NCBI RefSeq assembly: GCF_900168685.1
Contig: NZ_FVZN01000014.1
Span: 744,001 to 808,000, forward strand
Reading direction: 5' to 3'
Length of the DNA stretch: 64,000 nucleotides
Source: Solibacillus isronensis
Lineage (GTDB): Bacteria > Bacillota > Bacilli > Bacillales_A > Planococcaceae
Below the pieces are notes generated by a model that searched no databases, was not told the DNA's origin, and saw only the letters and a program-made list of their open reading frames with translations. The position numbers and the translations under genes were made by a program. Within the stretch, counting starts at the first letter, position 1. Every line of letters starts with the position of its first letter. This document shows, piece after piece, positions 57,294-64,000 of the stretch.

Positions 57294-58100
57294 TTAGCTG
57301 TTTGCTAGTTCATTCATCCGTTCCAGCACTCTTCGCTTGCGATATAGCATCATACCTGCCTCGGCAATATCTTCAATCATCGATTTATTAATAAAGGCAC
57401 CGAAAATCATACCTGCTACAGGAATCATTTGAAAGAGCTTTTTCATACCGAAGTTATCGCGGTACGTAAAGAAGACTTCCTGCCAGCCCTGTAACTGGGA
57501 CACCATATTTTCTGCAGCGTTCGGCTTTTCATAATGTTGTGCCAGTTCATTTAATATCGCTTCTTTGCCGACAACATCTGAAGAAGCAAACTGCAGACAT
57601 TTTACGATGAATATACGCTCGACTTTTTCATTTGGATCATAGCCATGGATCATTGCGATTTCCTGCAATGTTTTTAGCGCAATTCCTAGAATGACGGGGA
57701 TATCGAGTGCCAATGTAAAAACACCGCCAAAGCCGGTAGATGCCCCTTGTACGGTTGCAACCTTTGCACGGTTTTTCTGTAGTTTTTCACTCAGTTCCAC
57801 CATATCTTCAATCGGCATTTGTCCAATATCCTCCAAGGTGGAAACTGAATGCAGCGTATGCTTTTGAATATGACGCATCATCGATTTTTCGCTTACTAAA
57901 TATTTTCCGCCTGTTTGGACATAGCTTACCAATTCGTCGATCAAGACGGAAATTTTCTCTTGAATGAATTTCGGTGTTAATTTATCGAGTATTTTAAAAG
58001 GGATGCGGCCGATTTTTTCCCAAAACCATAAACCGCTTTGATCTTTTTCCCAAAGCTGGATTGTTAATAAATGATTTTCTAGCTGCTGTTGAGTTTCCAT
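57294..58100 (-). CDS. EcsC-family protein
   Basis: The 268-residue protein shows the EcsC pattern: an N-terminal helical region with KIPFKILDKLTPKFIQEK-like content, then a glycine-rich block GASTGFGGVFTLALDIPVILGIALKTLQEIA (in parts) and IPVAGMIFGAFINKSMI. EcsC is encoded with the EcsAB transporter in B. subtilis, but many homologues stand alone as here. Two hydrophobic stretches could associate with the membrane. Function is unknown. An AGGATG-type ribosome site precedes the ATG. Confidence 0.8.
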   Translation of the reverse strand: METQQQLENHLLTIQLWEKDQSGLWFWEKIGRIPFKILDKLTPKFIQEKISVLIDELVSYVQTGGKYLVSEKSMMRHIQKHTLHSVSTLEDIGQMPIEDMVELSEKLQKNRAKVATVQGASTGFGGVFTLALDIPVILGIALKTLQEIAMIHGYDPNEKVERIFIVKCLQFASSDVVGKEAILNELAQHYEKPNAAENMVSQLQGWQEVFFTYRDNFGMKKLFQMIPVAGMIFGAFINKSMIEDIAEAGMMLYRKRRVLERMNELANS

Positions 58101-58164
58101 AAATCATCCTCCCAATGGACAAGCTCCTTATTTTACGTTTCATAACGGAAAAGGTTTCAGCAAG

Positions 58165-58629
58165 TCACTCGAATTGTGTCAGTAATGGGATGATATCTTC
58201 TTTTAACCGTTCATAAAACTCTTCTTCAAGCTTTAAGTATTGATGATGGTGCATGTGTTCAAAAAGAGTGAACATATTCTCTATTTTTTCTTTGGAAAAG
58301 CGGAAGTGATGATTAAAATGGCTACGTTTATTATCGTCGCTTAAATGCATATAGCCACGGATGATTGTAAACAATTGATTGTATTTTTTATTTGCCAGCT
58401 CATAAGCTTCACGGCTTAAACGACCAAGCGCGTTGCTCGGATCGTCAAACTTTCTGTAAAATAACTGTGCTTCACGGTAAGTTTCAAGTTTCATATTCGC
58501 CGTGTAGAGGATGTGGTGTTGTGCGCGGTGTTCCGGGCATTCAAATTGAAGTATAGCTTTTACAAGATGTGAAATTTTATCAAATGTGTCTAAAGGTGTT
58601 TCGGTTTTGTCCTTTACCTGAAAAAACAT
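58165..58629 (-). CDS. Uncharacterised helical 154-residue protein
   Basis: I do not recognise the family. The protein appears wholly alpha-helical and soluble, rich in His, Phe and Glu, with a His cluster (MHHHQYL) and HFNHHF near the C-terminus. The start has GGAGGGGATT just upstream and the frame is well separated from neighbours, so a real gene is likely. It lies in the minus-strand group between the EcsC-like gene and glyS. Confidence 0.65.
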   Translation of the reverse strand: MFFQVKDKTETPLDTFDKISHLVKAILQFECPEHRAQHHILYTANMKLETYREAQLFYRKFDDPSNALGRLSREAYELANKKYNQLFTIIRGYMHLSDDNKRSHFNHHFRFSKEKIENMFTLFEHMHHHQYLKLEEEFYERLKEDIIPLLTQFE

Positions 58630-58843
58630 AAAATCCCCTCCATCTATTACTATCTTTGATTATAACTTATTTTAATTTAATTATTTGAATAATCTAAAAA
58701 TTATAGGGCTTTTTTTAATACAAGGTAATGTGAAAAAAGGTGCGTAAACTTTAGTGAATGAATCTTTGGATTATTCAATGCTTGAGAGAGGGGGCTAGCG
58801 GATAAATAACTGTAGATAAGATTTTATATTTCATCCTGTAAAA

Positions 58844-58881
58844 AGAAAAAACACTTTCTGCTCAAATCGAACAGAAAGTGT
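58844..58881 (-). terminator. Terminator after glyS
   Basis: On the minus strand ACACTTTCTG pairs with CAGAAAGTGT and is followed by T6. Confidence 0.88.
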
Positions 58882-58891
58882 CTTACAGATT

Positions 58892-60280
58892 TTAGAATTG
58901 TAAATGCTTCTCGATGTAAGCTTTTACTTCCGCGATTGGCATACGGATCTGTTCCATTGAATCACGGTGACGTACTGTTACTTGACCGTCTTCTTTTGAA
59001 TCGAAATCGTACGTGATACAGAATGGTGTACCGATTTCGTCCTGGCGGCGGTAACGTTTACCGATAGATTGTGACTCATCGTAATCAACCGGGAATGCTT
59101 TACGTAAATCAGCCCATACGTCGCCAGCTTCTTCTGATAATTTTTTAGATAGTGGCAATACAGCTGCTTTGAATGGAGCTAGAGCAGGGTGGAAGCGTAA
59201 TACTGTACGAGTATCGTCGCCTTCTAATTGCTCTTCTTCATAAGCATCGCATAAGAATGCCAATGTTACACGGTCTGCACCTAATGATGGCTCGATGCAG
59301 TATGGTACATAGCGCTCATTTGAGACAGGATCGATGTAAGTGAAATCTTCACCTGAATGTTCCATATGCTGCTTTAAGTCATAATCTGTACGGTCTGCGA
59401 TACCCCATAGTTCGCCCCAGCCGAATGGGAAGCGGAATTCGATATCCGTTGTCGCATTTGAATAGTGTGAAAGCTCATCATCTTCATGGTCGCGTAAACG
59501 CATTGAATCTTCTTTCATACCTAATGCAAGAAGCCAGTTTTTGCAGAACTCTTTCCAGTATGAGTGCCACTCAAGGTCTTCACCTGGTTTACAGAAGAAT
59601 TCTAGTTCCATTTGTTCGAATTCACGTGTACGGAATGTAAAGTTACCAGGTGTGATTTCGTTACGGAAAGATTTACCGATCTGTGCGATACCGAATGGTG
59701 TCTTTTTACGCATTGAACGCTGAACATTTTTAAAGTTTACGAAAATACCTTGTGCAGTTTCTGGGCGCAGGTAAATTTCATTTGATGAAGATTCAGTTAC
59801 ACCTTGGTGCGTTTTGAACATTAAGTTGAACTGGCGGATATCTGTGAAATCGATTTTTCCGCAGTCTGGACAAGCTACTTCAAGCTCTTCCATTTTTTCT
59901 TTCATTTGATCGAAAGTCATACCGTCAACGATAATTTCTTTGCCTGTTTTTGTTAAAGAAGCATCTTCAATCAATTTATCTGCACGGTGACGCGCTTTAC
60001 ATGATTTACAGTCGATCATCGGGTCATTAAAGTTACCTACGTGACCAGATGCAACCCATGCTTTTGGATTCATTAAAATCGCAGCATCCAAACCTACGTT
60101 GTGTTCAGATTCCTGAACGAATTTCAGCCACCAAGCTTTTTTTACGTTGTTTTTAAGTTCTACACCAAGTGGACCGTAATCCCAAGTGTTTGCTAAACCA
60201 CCGTAAATATCAGATCCAGGAAATACGAATCCGCGGTGTTTTGCTAATGATACAATTGTCTCCATTGATTTTTCTGCCAT
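58892..60280 (-). CDS. glyS: Glycyl-tRNA synthetase, single-chain type
   Basis: The 462-residue class II enzyme charges tRNA-Gly. It is the alpha2 (eukaryote/archaea-like) form, not the alpha/beta form of B. subtilis: [22 protein letters not shown], motif 2 [21 protein letters not shown] (split), and motif 3 [11 protein letters not shown] near a C-terminal anticodon-binding domain. A zinc-like set CKSCKARH and CPDC is present. The ATG 60280 lies behind AGGAGG; a longer frame from 60337 would enter the T-box terminator. It is inverted relative to all genes around it, in the place where glyQ-glyS lies in B. subtilis. Confidence 0.96.
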   Translation of the reverse strand: MAEKSMETIVSLAKHRGFVFPGSDIYGGLANTWDYGPLGVELKNNVKKAWWLKFVQESEHNVGLDAAILMNPKAWVASGHVGNFNDPMIDCKSCKARHRADKLIEDASLTKTGKEIIVDGMTFDQMKEKMEELEVACPDCGKIDFTDIRQFNLMFKTHQGVTESSSNEIYLRPETAQGIFVNFKNVQRSMRKKTPFGIAQIGKSFRNEITPGNFTFRTREFEQMELEFFCKPGEDLEWHSYWKEFCKNWLLALGMKEDSMRLRDHEDDELSHYSNATTDIEFRFPFGWGELWGIADRTDYDLKQHMEHSGEDFTYIDPVSNERYVPYCIEPSLGADRVTLAFLCDAYEEEQLEGDDTRTVLRFHPALAPFKAAVLPLSKKLSEEAGDVWADLRKAFPVDYDESQSIGKRYRRQDEIGTPFCITYDFDSKEDGQVTVRHRDSMEQIRMPIAEVKAYIEKHLQF

Positions 60281-60299
60281 GAAAAAAACCTCCTGTTCG

Positions 60300-60557
60300 T
60301 TAATGAAAAAAATAAAAGCACCCGTCTCCGGGCACAAAAGCTCTGCCCGGGGACGAGTGCATCAAGACGATGTACCCGCGGTTCCACCCCGCTTGTTTTT
60401 AAATAAATAAAAACCTCTTTTATAAAAATAGCTCAGGGGCGCCGTTTCTCAATTCATTGTAGGCTTGCACTATCCCTACTCGCTTATGTTAGAATTGATA
60501 CTTATTAATCCCTTCATCGCTTACATATTAATAATCAAAACAACAAGTGAGTTGTTC
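60300..60557 (-). ncRNA. T-box leader of glyS (glycine)
   Basis: The minus strand carries the T-box sequence GGGGTGGAACCGCGG (60376-60390), which pairs with uncharged tRNA through its UGGN bulge, followed by a strong terminator (stem from about 60362 to 60318, then T-rich run). The specifier is GGC (60441-60443) in the setting GAGAAAC-GGC, matching Gly. Uncharged tRNA-Gly should stabilise the antiterminator and permit glyS expression. Confidence 0.93.
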
Positions 60558-60563
60558 GCTAAT

Positions 60564-60592
60564 ATTGTAGCATGGGTTTGTTTTCTTCGCAA
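60564..60592 (-). promoter_or_regulatory. Promoter of the T-box-glyS transcript
   Basis: On the minus strand TTGCGA, a 17-bp spacer and TACAAT lie about 7 bp before the start of the T-box leader. Confidence 0.75.
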
Positions 60593-60649
60593 TATAGAAG
60601 GGAATAGTATATAATAATTAAGGATAAAGTATAACATTATTTGAAGCGG

Positions 60650-61288
60650 GTGAGTCCAATCGAACTCAATAAACGTCAAGATGTAATCTTGCAAATTGTA
60701 AAAGAAAATGGCCCTATTACGGGCGAACATATCGCTGAGCGCCTTGGATTAACGCGCGCTACATTGAGACCTGATCTAGCTATACTAACAATGGCTGGAT
60801 TTTTAGATGCGCGCCCACGTGTCGGCTACTTCTATGCAGGTAAAAAAACAACGGCTGCCTTTACGGAATCAATGCTGAATTTAAAAGTAAAGGATTTTCA
60901 GTCGATCCCGGTAGTCGTTCCGGATGATATGACAGTCTATGATGCGATTATCCATATGTTTTCCGAGGATGTCGGAACACTTTTCGTTATTGATAAAGAT
61001 GAAATATTACAAGGTGTGCTGTCTCGAAAAGATTTACTGCGTTCGAGTATAGGAACACAGGATTTAAATAAGATGCCTGTGCATATAATTATGACGAGAA
61101 TGCCGAATATTGCCTATTGTGTTAATTCGGATTCATTAATCGTGGCGGCCAAAAAGTTAATAGAACGAGAGATCGATTCAATGCCGGTTGTTGAAGAAAC
61201 AGAGCGGGGATTGGTCATTACCGGACGGTTAACGAAGACGAATATTACACGTGCGTTTATTTCGTTAGCAGAAACGCATGATTTATAG
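60650..61288 (+). CDS. ccpN: CcpN-type repressor with CBS domains
   Basis: The 212-residue regulator has a winged-helix start (IELNKRQDVILQIVKENGP, GEHIAERLGLTRATLRPDLA) followed by two CBS domains (about 80-205) that bind nucleotides. In B. subtilis CcpN represses gapB and pckA, the gluconeogenic genes, during growth on glucose. GTG 60650 gives MSPIELNKRQ, aligning with the known protein; TTG 60641 upstream is an alternative. The ribosome site is weak. ppsR follows after 8 bp, the conserved pair. Confidence 0.94.
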   Translation: MSPIELNKRQDVILQIVKENGPITGEHIAERLGLTRATLRPDLAILTMAGFLDARPRVGYFYAGKKTTAAFTESMLNLKVKDFQSIPVVVPDDMTVYDAIIHMFSEDVGTLFVIDKDEILQGVLSRKDLLRSSIGTQDLNKMPVHIIMTRMPNIAYCVNSDSLIVAAKKLIEREIDSMPVVEETERGLVITGRLTKTNITRAFISLAETHDL

Positions 61289-61296
61289 GTGATCTC

Positions 61297-62112
61297 ATGA
61301 AAAAATTGACTATATTTGTTGTGTCAGATTCGGTCGGTGAAACTGGAGAAGCGGCTGTGAAAGCGGTAGTAAGCCAGTTTCGGCCAAATTTCGAAAAAGT
61401 AAGGATTCGAAAGTTTCCGCATATTGCCAATGTGGATGTGTTGGAGAAAATTGTCCAAATTGCTATCGCAAATGAGGCAACGATTGTCTTTACACTTGTT
61501 GAAAAGCAGATGAGACAAGCACTTCAAAAAATCGCAAGTGAATATAAGGTTCATGCAATCGACTTATTGGGATCGATGCTTGACTTGATCGAAACTTCAT
61601 TTGATGAAATGCCGTTGCAAAAGCCGGGGCTTGTCCATCAATTGGATGATGATTATTTCAAAAAAATTGAAGCGATCGAATTTGCTGTTAAATATGATGA
61701 CGGGCAGGACCCGCGCGGTATTTTGCTGGCCGACATTGTTTTAGTCGGTGTATCAAGAACGTCTAAAACCCCATTATCGCAATATTTAGCTCATAAACGG
61801 TATAAAGTGGCGAATGTGCCGCTCGTTCCGGAAGTGGAACCCCCAGTGGAATTAATGCAAATCGATCCGAAAAAATGTTTTGGATTGGTCATTACACCGG
61901 AAAAGCTCAACAATATTCGAAAAGAGCGTTTAATAACATTGGGTTTAACGGAAAATGCATTTTATGCACAACATACTAGAATTGAGCAGGAAATTAGCTA
62001 TTTTTATAGTATTGTTGATAAAATAGGTTGTCGAACGATAGATGTTACAAATCGTGCTGTCGAAGAAACAGCGCACAAAATTATTGATATGCTAGAGCTT
62101 GATTGTAGATAG
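61297..62112 (+). CDS. ppsR: PPDK/PEP-synthase regulatory protein (PpsR/YqfL)
   Basis: The 271-residue DUF299 protein begins FVVSDSVGETGEAAVKAV and has the P-loop-like GVSRTSKTPLSQYLA, which are the family marks. Members are bifunctional serine/threonine kinases and pyrophosphorylases that switch pyruvate phosphate dikinase or PEP synthase off and on. In B. subtilis YqfL is linked with CcpN function. It is co-transcribed with ccpN and followed by a terminator. Confidence 0.93.
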   Translation: MKKLTIFVVSDSVGETGEAAVKAVVSQFRPNFEKVRIRKFPHIANVDVLEKIVQIAIANEATIVFTLVEKQMRQALQKIASEYKVHAIDLLGSMLDLIETSFDEMPLQKPGLVHQLDDDYFKKIEAIEFAVKYDDGQDPRGILLADIVLVGVSRTSKTPLSQYLAHKRYKVANVPLVPEVEPPVELMQIDPKKCFGLVITPEKLNNIRKERLITLGLTENAFYAQHTRIEQEISYFYSIVDKIGCRTIDVTNRAVEETAHKIIDMLELDCR

Positions 62113-62120
62113 CAACCATA

Positions 62121-62155
62121 GCCGCCTCTTCAAAAAGGAAGAGGAGGTTTTTTTG
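62121..62155 (+). terminator. Terminator after ppsR
   Basis: CCGCCTCTTC pairs with GAAGAGGAGG (one mismatch), then T7. From here to 62423 the DNA is very AT-rich and I see no gene; yqxD, present here in B. subtilis, is absent. Confidence 0.85.
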
Positions 62156-62423
62156 GTGGAATAATATTTAAGATTTTTAAGAAACTAAGTGAACGATACT
62201 TTTGTTACAGAATAATCTTGCATATATCGCTGAATTTCGACATTTTTAGTTATATTCTGATTATTTTTTTGAAATTATATAGCAACTATAGTCTTTTTGT
62301 TTTATAATAATAAAATTGTGGTAAAAATAATTATTATAGGGTAATTACAAATTTGTATAAGAAATTTTGTCGTATTTTAGAGGATATTTGTAATTTATCT
62401 CGAATACTGTAGATGGTGATAAT

Positions 62424-64000
62424 GTGGCTGGAAAAATACCCGAACATGTGATTGAACAAATTCGCTCGCAGTCCGATATAGTCGATGTCATTAGCGATTA
62501 TATGCAGTTAACGAAAAGAGGGCGCAACTATTTTGGATTATGTCCATTCCATGGTGAGCAAACACCCTCTTTTTCAGTATCCAGCGATAAACAGATATTT
62601 CACTGTTTTGGCTGTGGGGCAGGAGGAAACGCCATTACTTTTGTAATGGATATGGAACATCTGTCGTTTCCGGATGCACTCATTAAACTAAGTCAACGTG
62701 CGGGAATCCCGCTTGAAATGGAATTGTCGACTGAGCAATCGATGTCGAATTCGCCCATTTCAAAAAAAGAGCAGCAAATGCGAGAGGCTCATACGTTTGC
62801 AGTGGAGTTTTATCATCATATTTTAATGAATACAGAAGATGGCGAACCTGCATTAAATTATTTGCTTGAAAGAGGATTTACACGTGAGCAAATCGAAACA
62901 CATCAGATAGGATGGGCGTTGCCGAATTGGGACACGCTGTCAATCTTACTGGAGCGCAAAGGATATGATCTTGAAGAAATGGCCGAAAGCGGTCTGATCA
63001 TTCGTAAAGAAAGTGAAGACAGCTACTTTGACCGTTTCCGAGGACGGATTATGTTTCCGATCCGAGATGAAAATGGAAAAACGATTGCTTTTTCAGGCAG
63101 GATTTTAAATTCCGATGGCGAAGATGCTAAGTACTTAAATAGTCCTGAAACGCCGATCTTCCATAAAAGTCAAGTACTTTATAATTTGGATAAGGCGCGG
63201 GCATCTATCCGTAAATCAAGACAAGTAATTTTAATGGAAGGCTTTATTGATGTTTTAGCAGCAAACCAAGCAGGTATATACAATGCTGTAGCAACGATGG
63301 GTACGTCTCTTACGCCCCAGCATATTACAAAGCTCAAACGCTTAGTTCAGCAAATTACGATTTGCTATGATGGTGATAATGCTGGTTTTGAGGCCGCCAA
63401 GCGTGCTGCACAAATGCTTCATCAAGAACAGATTAAAGTTGAGGTCGCTGTTTTACCAGATAAACTTGATCCGGACGAATACATTCGTACACACGGACAA
63501 GAGGCATTTAAAAATCAAATAATAGAAAAGCCGCACGCTTATATTGCATTTATGATGATGCATGCGAAACGCGGCAAAAATTTTCAATTTGAAAATGACA
63601 CACTTCAATACATTCAAGAAGTTCTGGAAACATTAAAAAATAATACTTCTCCAACTGAACGTGATTTATACATTCGTCAATTGGCAAATGAAACAAATAT
63701 TTCCCAAGAGGCGATTAGTACCCAATTAAGAAAAATGGTCGCGGATAATGTAAAAGAGCAGAAACGCGATCAAAAAATGGTGGAAGAACCAACGCCTCTT
63801 CTCCAAAGGGAGCGTAAAAAAGATGCAACAGACCGTGCGGAAAGTATACTTTTAGCGCATATGTTGCATGATGTAAATATTGTGAATAAAGTTCTCAGAG
63901 AGGGAAATAACGAACCTTTCATCCATGAGGAATATTTATCCGTATTTGTACGTTTAATTGGTTTTTACGAAGAATATGAAATGGCTGATTTCCATCGATT
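62424..64000 (+). CDS. dnaG: DNA primase DnaG (3' end outside window)
   Basis: The frame is open to the right edge, covering 525 codons of an expected 600 or so. It starts at GTG (MAGKIPEHVIEQIRSQ), behind GGTGAT; an overlapping ATG is in another frame. The CHC2 zinc site is C40, H43, C61 and C64 (CPFH and CFGCG), followed by the primase core and TOPRIM domain with ILMEGFIDVLAANQAG, ATMGTSLT and YDGDNAG. The final part enters the C-terminal helicase-binding domain. DnaG makes RNA primers for replication. sigA would be expected next. Confidence 0.97.
   Translation, partial: MAGKIPEHVIEQIRSQSDIVDVISDYMQLTKRGRNYFGLCPFHGEQTPSFSVSSDKQIFHCFGCGAGGNAITFVMDMEHLSFPDALIKLSQRAGIPLEMELSTEQSMSNSPISKKEQQMREAHTFAVEFYHHILMNTEDGEPALNYLLERGFTREQIETHQIGWALPNWDTLSILLERKGYDLEEMAESGLIIRKESEDSYFDRFRGRIMFPIRDENGKTIAFSGRILNSDGEDAKYLNSPETPIFHKSQVLYNLDKARASIRKSRQVILMEGFIDVLAANQAGIYNAVATMGTSLTPQHITKLKRLVQQITICYDGDNAGFEAAKRAAQMLHQEQIKVEVAVLPDKLDPDEYIRTHGQEAFKNQIIEKPHAYIAFMMMHAKRGKNFQFENDTLQYIQEVLETLKNNTSPTERDLYIRQLANETNISQEAISTQLRKMVADNVKEQKRDQKMVEEPTPLLQRERKKDATDRAESILLAHMLHDVNIVNKVLREGNNEPFIHEEYLSVFVRLIGFYEEYEMADFHR

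Overview
The window looks like a chromosomal segment of a low-GC, spore-forming Bacillales species, most likely Planococcaceae (Solibacillus/Lysinibacillus-like). The evidence is the Bacillus-type gene order (ymdB..spoVS; hemW-hrcA-grpE-dnaK-dnaJ-prmA-rsmE..mtaB; rpsU..yqeZ-floA; yqfC-yqfD-phoH-yqfF-ybeY-dgkA-cdd-era..recO; ccpN-ppsR-dnaG), the sporulation genes spoVS/yqfC/yqfD, and a single-chain glycyl-tRNA synthetase behind a T-box. Taxonomy is inferred from synteny and protein resemblance only.

Layout. 1-2559: end of a surface-polysaccharide cluster (TupA-like ATP-grasp, GT2 glycosyltransferase, degenerate epimerase). 2666-8931: ymdB and spoVS, separated by a VanZ-like protein, a 27-codon membrane peptide and an exopolysaccharide trio (CapD/EpsC dehydratase, Wzz-like modulator, BY-kinase). 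9667-14524: 2-oxoacid:ferredoxin oxidoreductase korAB and a chemoreceptor. 15504-24357: hemW and the CIRCE-controlled heat-shock operon through rsmE. 24681-39122: accessory block between rsmE and mtaB, with a carotenoid-desaturase-like flavoprotein, a YvbH-like PH protein, a HEAT-repeat membrane protein and, on the minus strand, a seven-gene operon that reads as a Gram-positive Pel polysaccharide system. 39657-64000: mtaB, lipoproteins, deoC, rpsU, yqeZ-floA (sigma-W-type promoter), the yqfC-to-era run, a CapA-like protein, recO, an MBL hydrolase, EcsC-like protein, inverted glyS with T-box, ccpN, ppsR and the start of dnaG.

Two things stand out. First, the Pel-like operon (28311-39122) contains two unusual fusions: UDP-sugar epimerase joined to a PelD-type c-di-GMP receptor (TM-GAF-degenerate GGDEF with RxxD), and PelG joined to a CotH kinase-like domain through a buried lipobox. 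It ends in VTC and DUF4956 genes. Second, five intergenic gaps carry arrays of short words repeated every 20-21 bp. Each array has its own main word, words from one array appear in phase in another, and two arrays share a super-period of about 123 bp. Separately, three 140-173 bp elements have terminal inverted repeats and internal hairpins whose sequences differ between copies while pairing is kept. I know of no described function for the arrays; novelty cannot be judged from the sequence alone.
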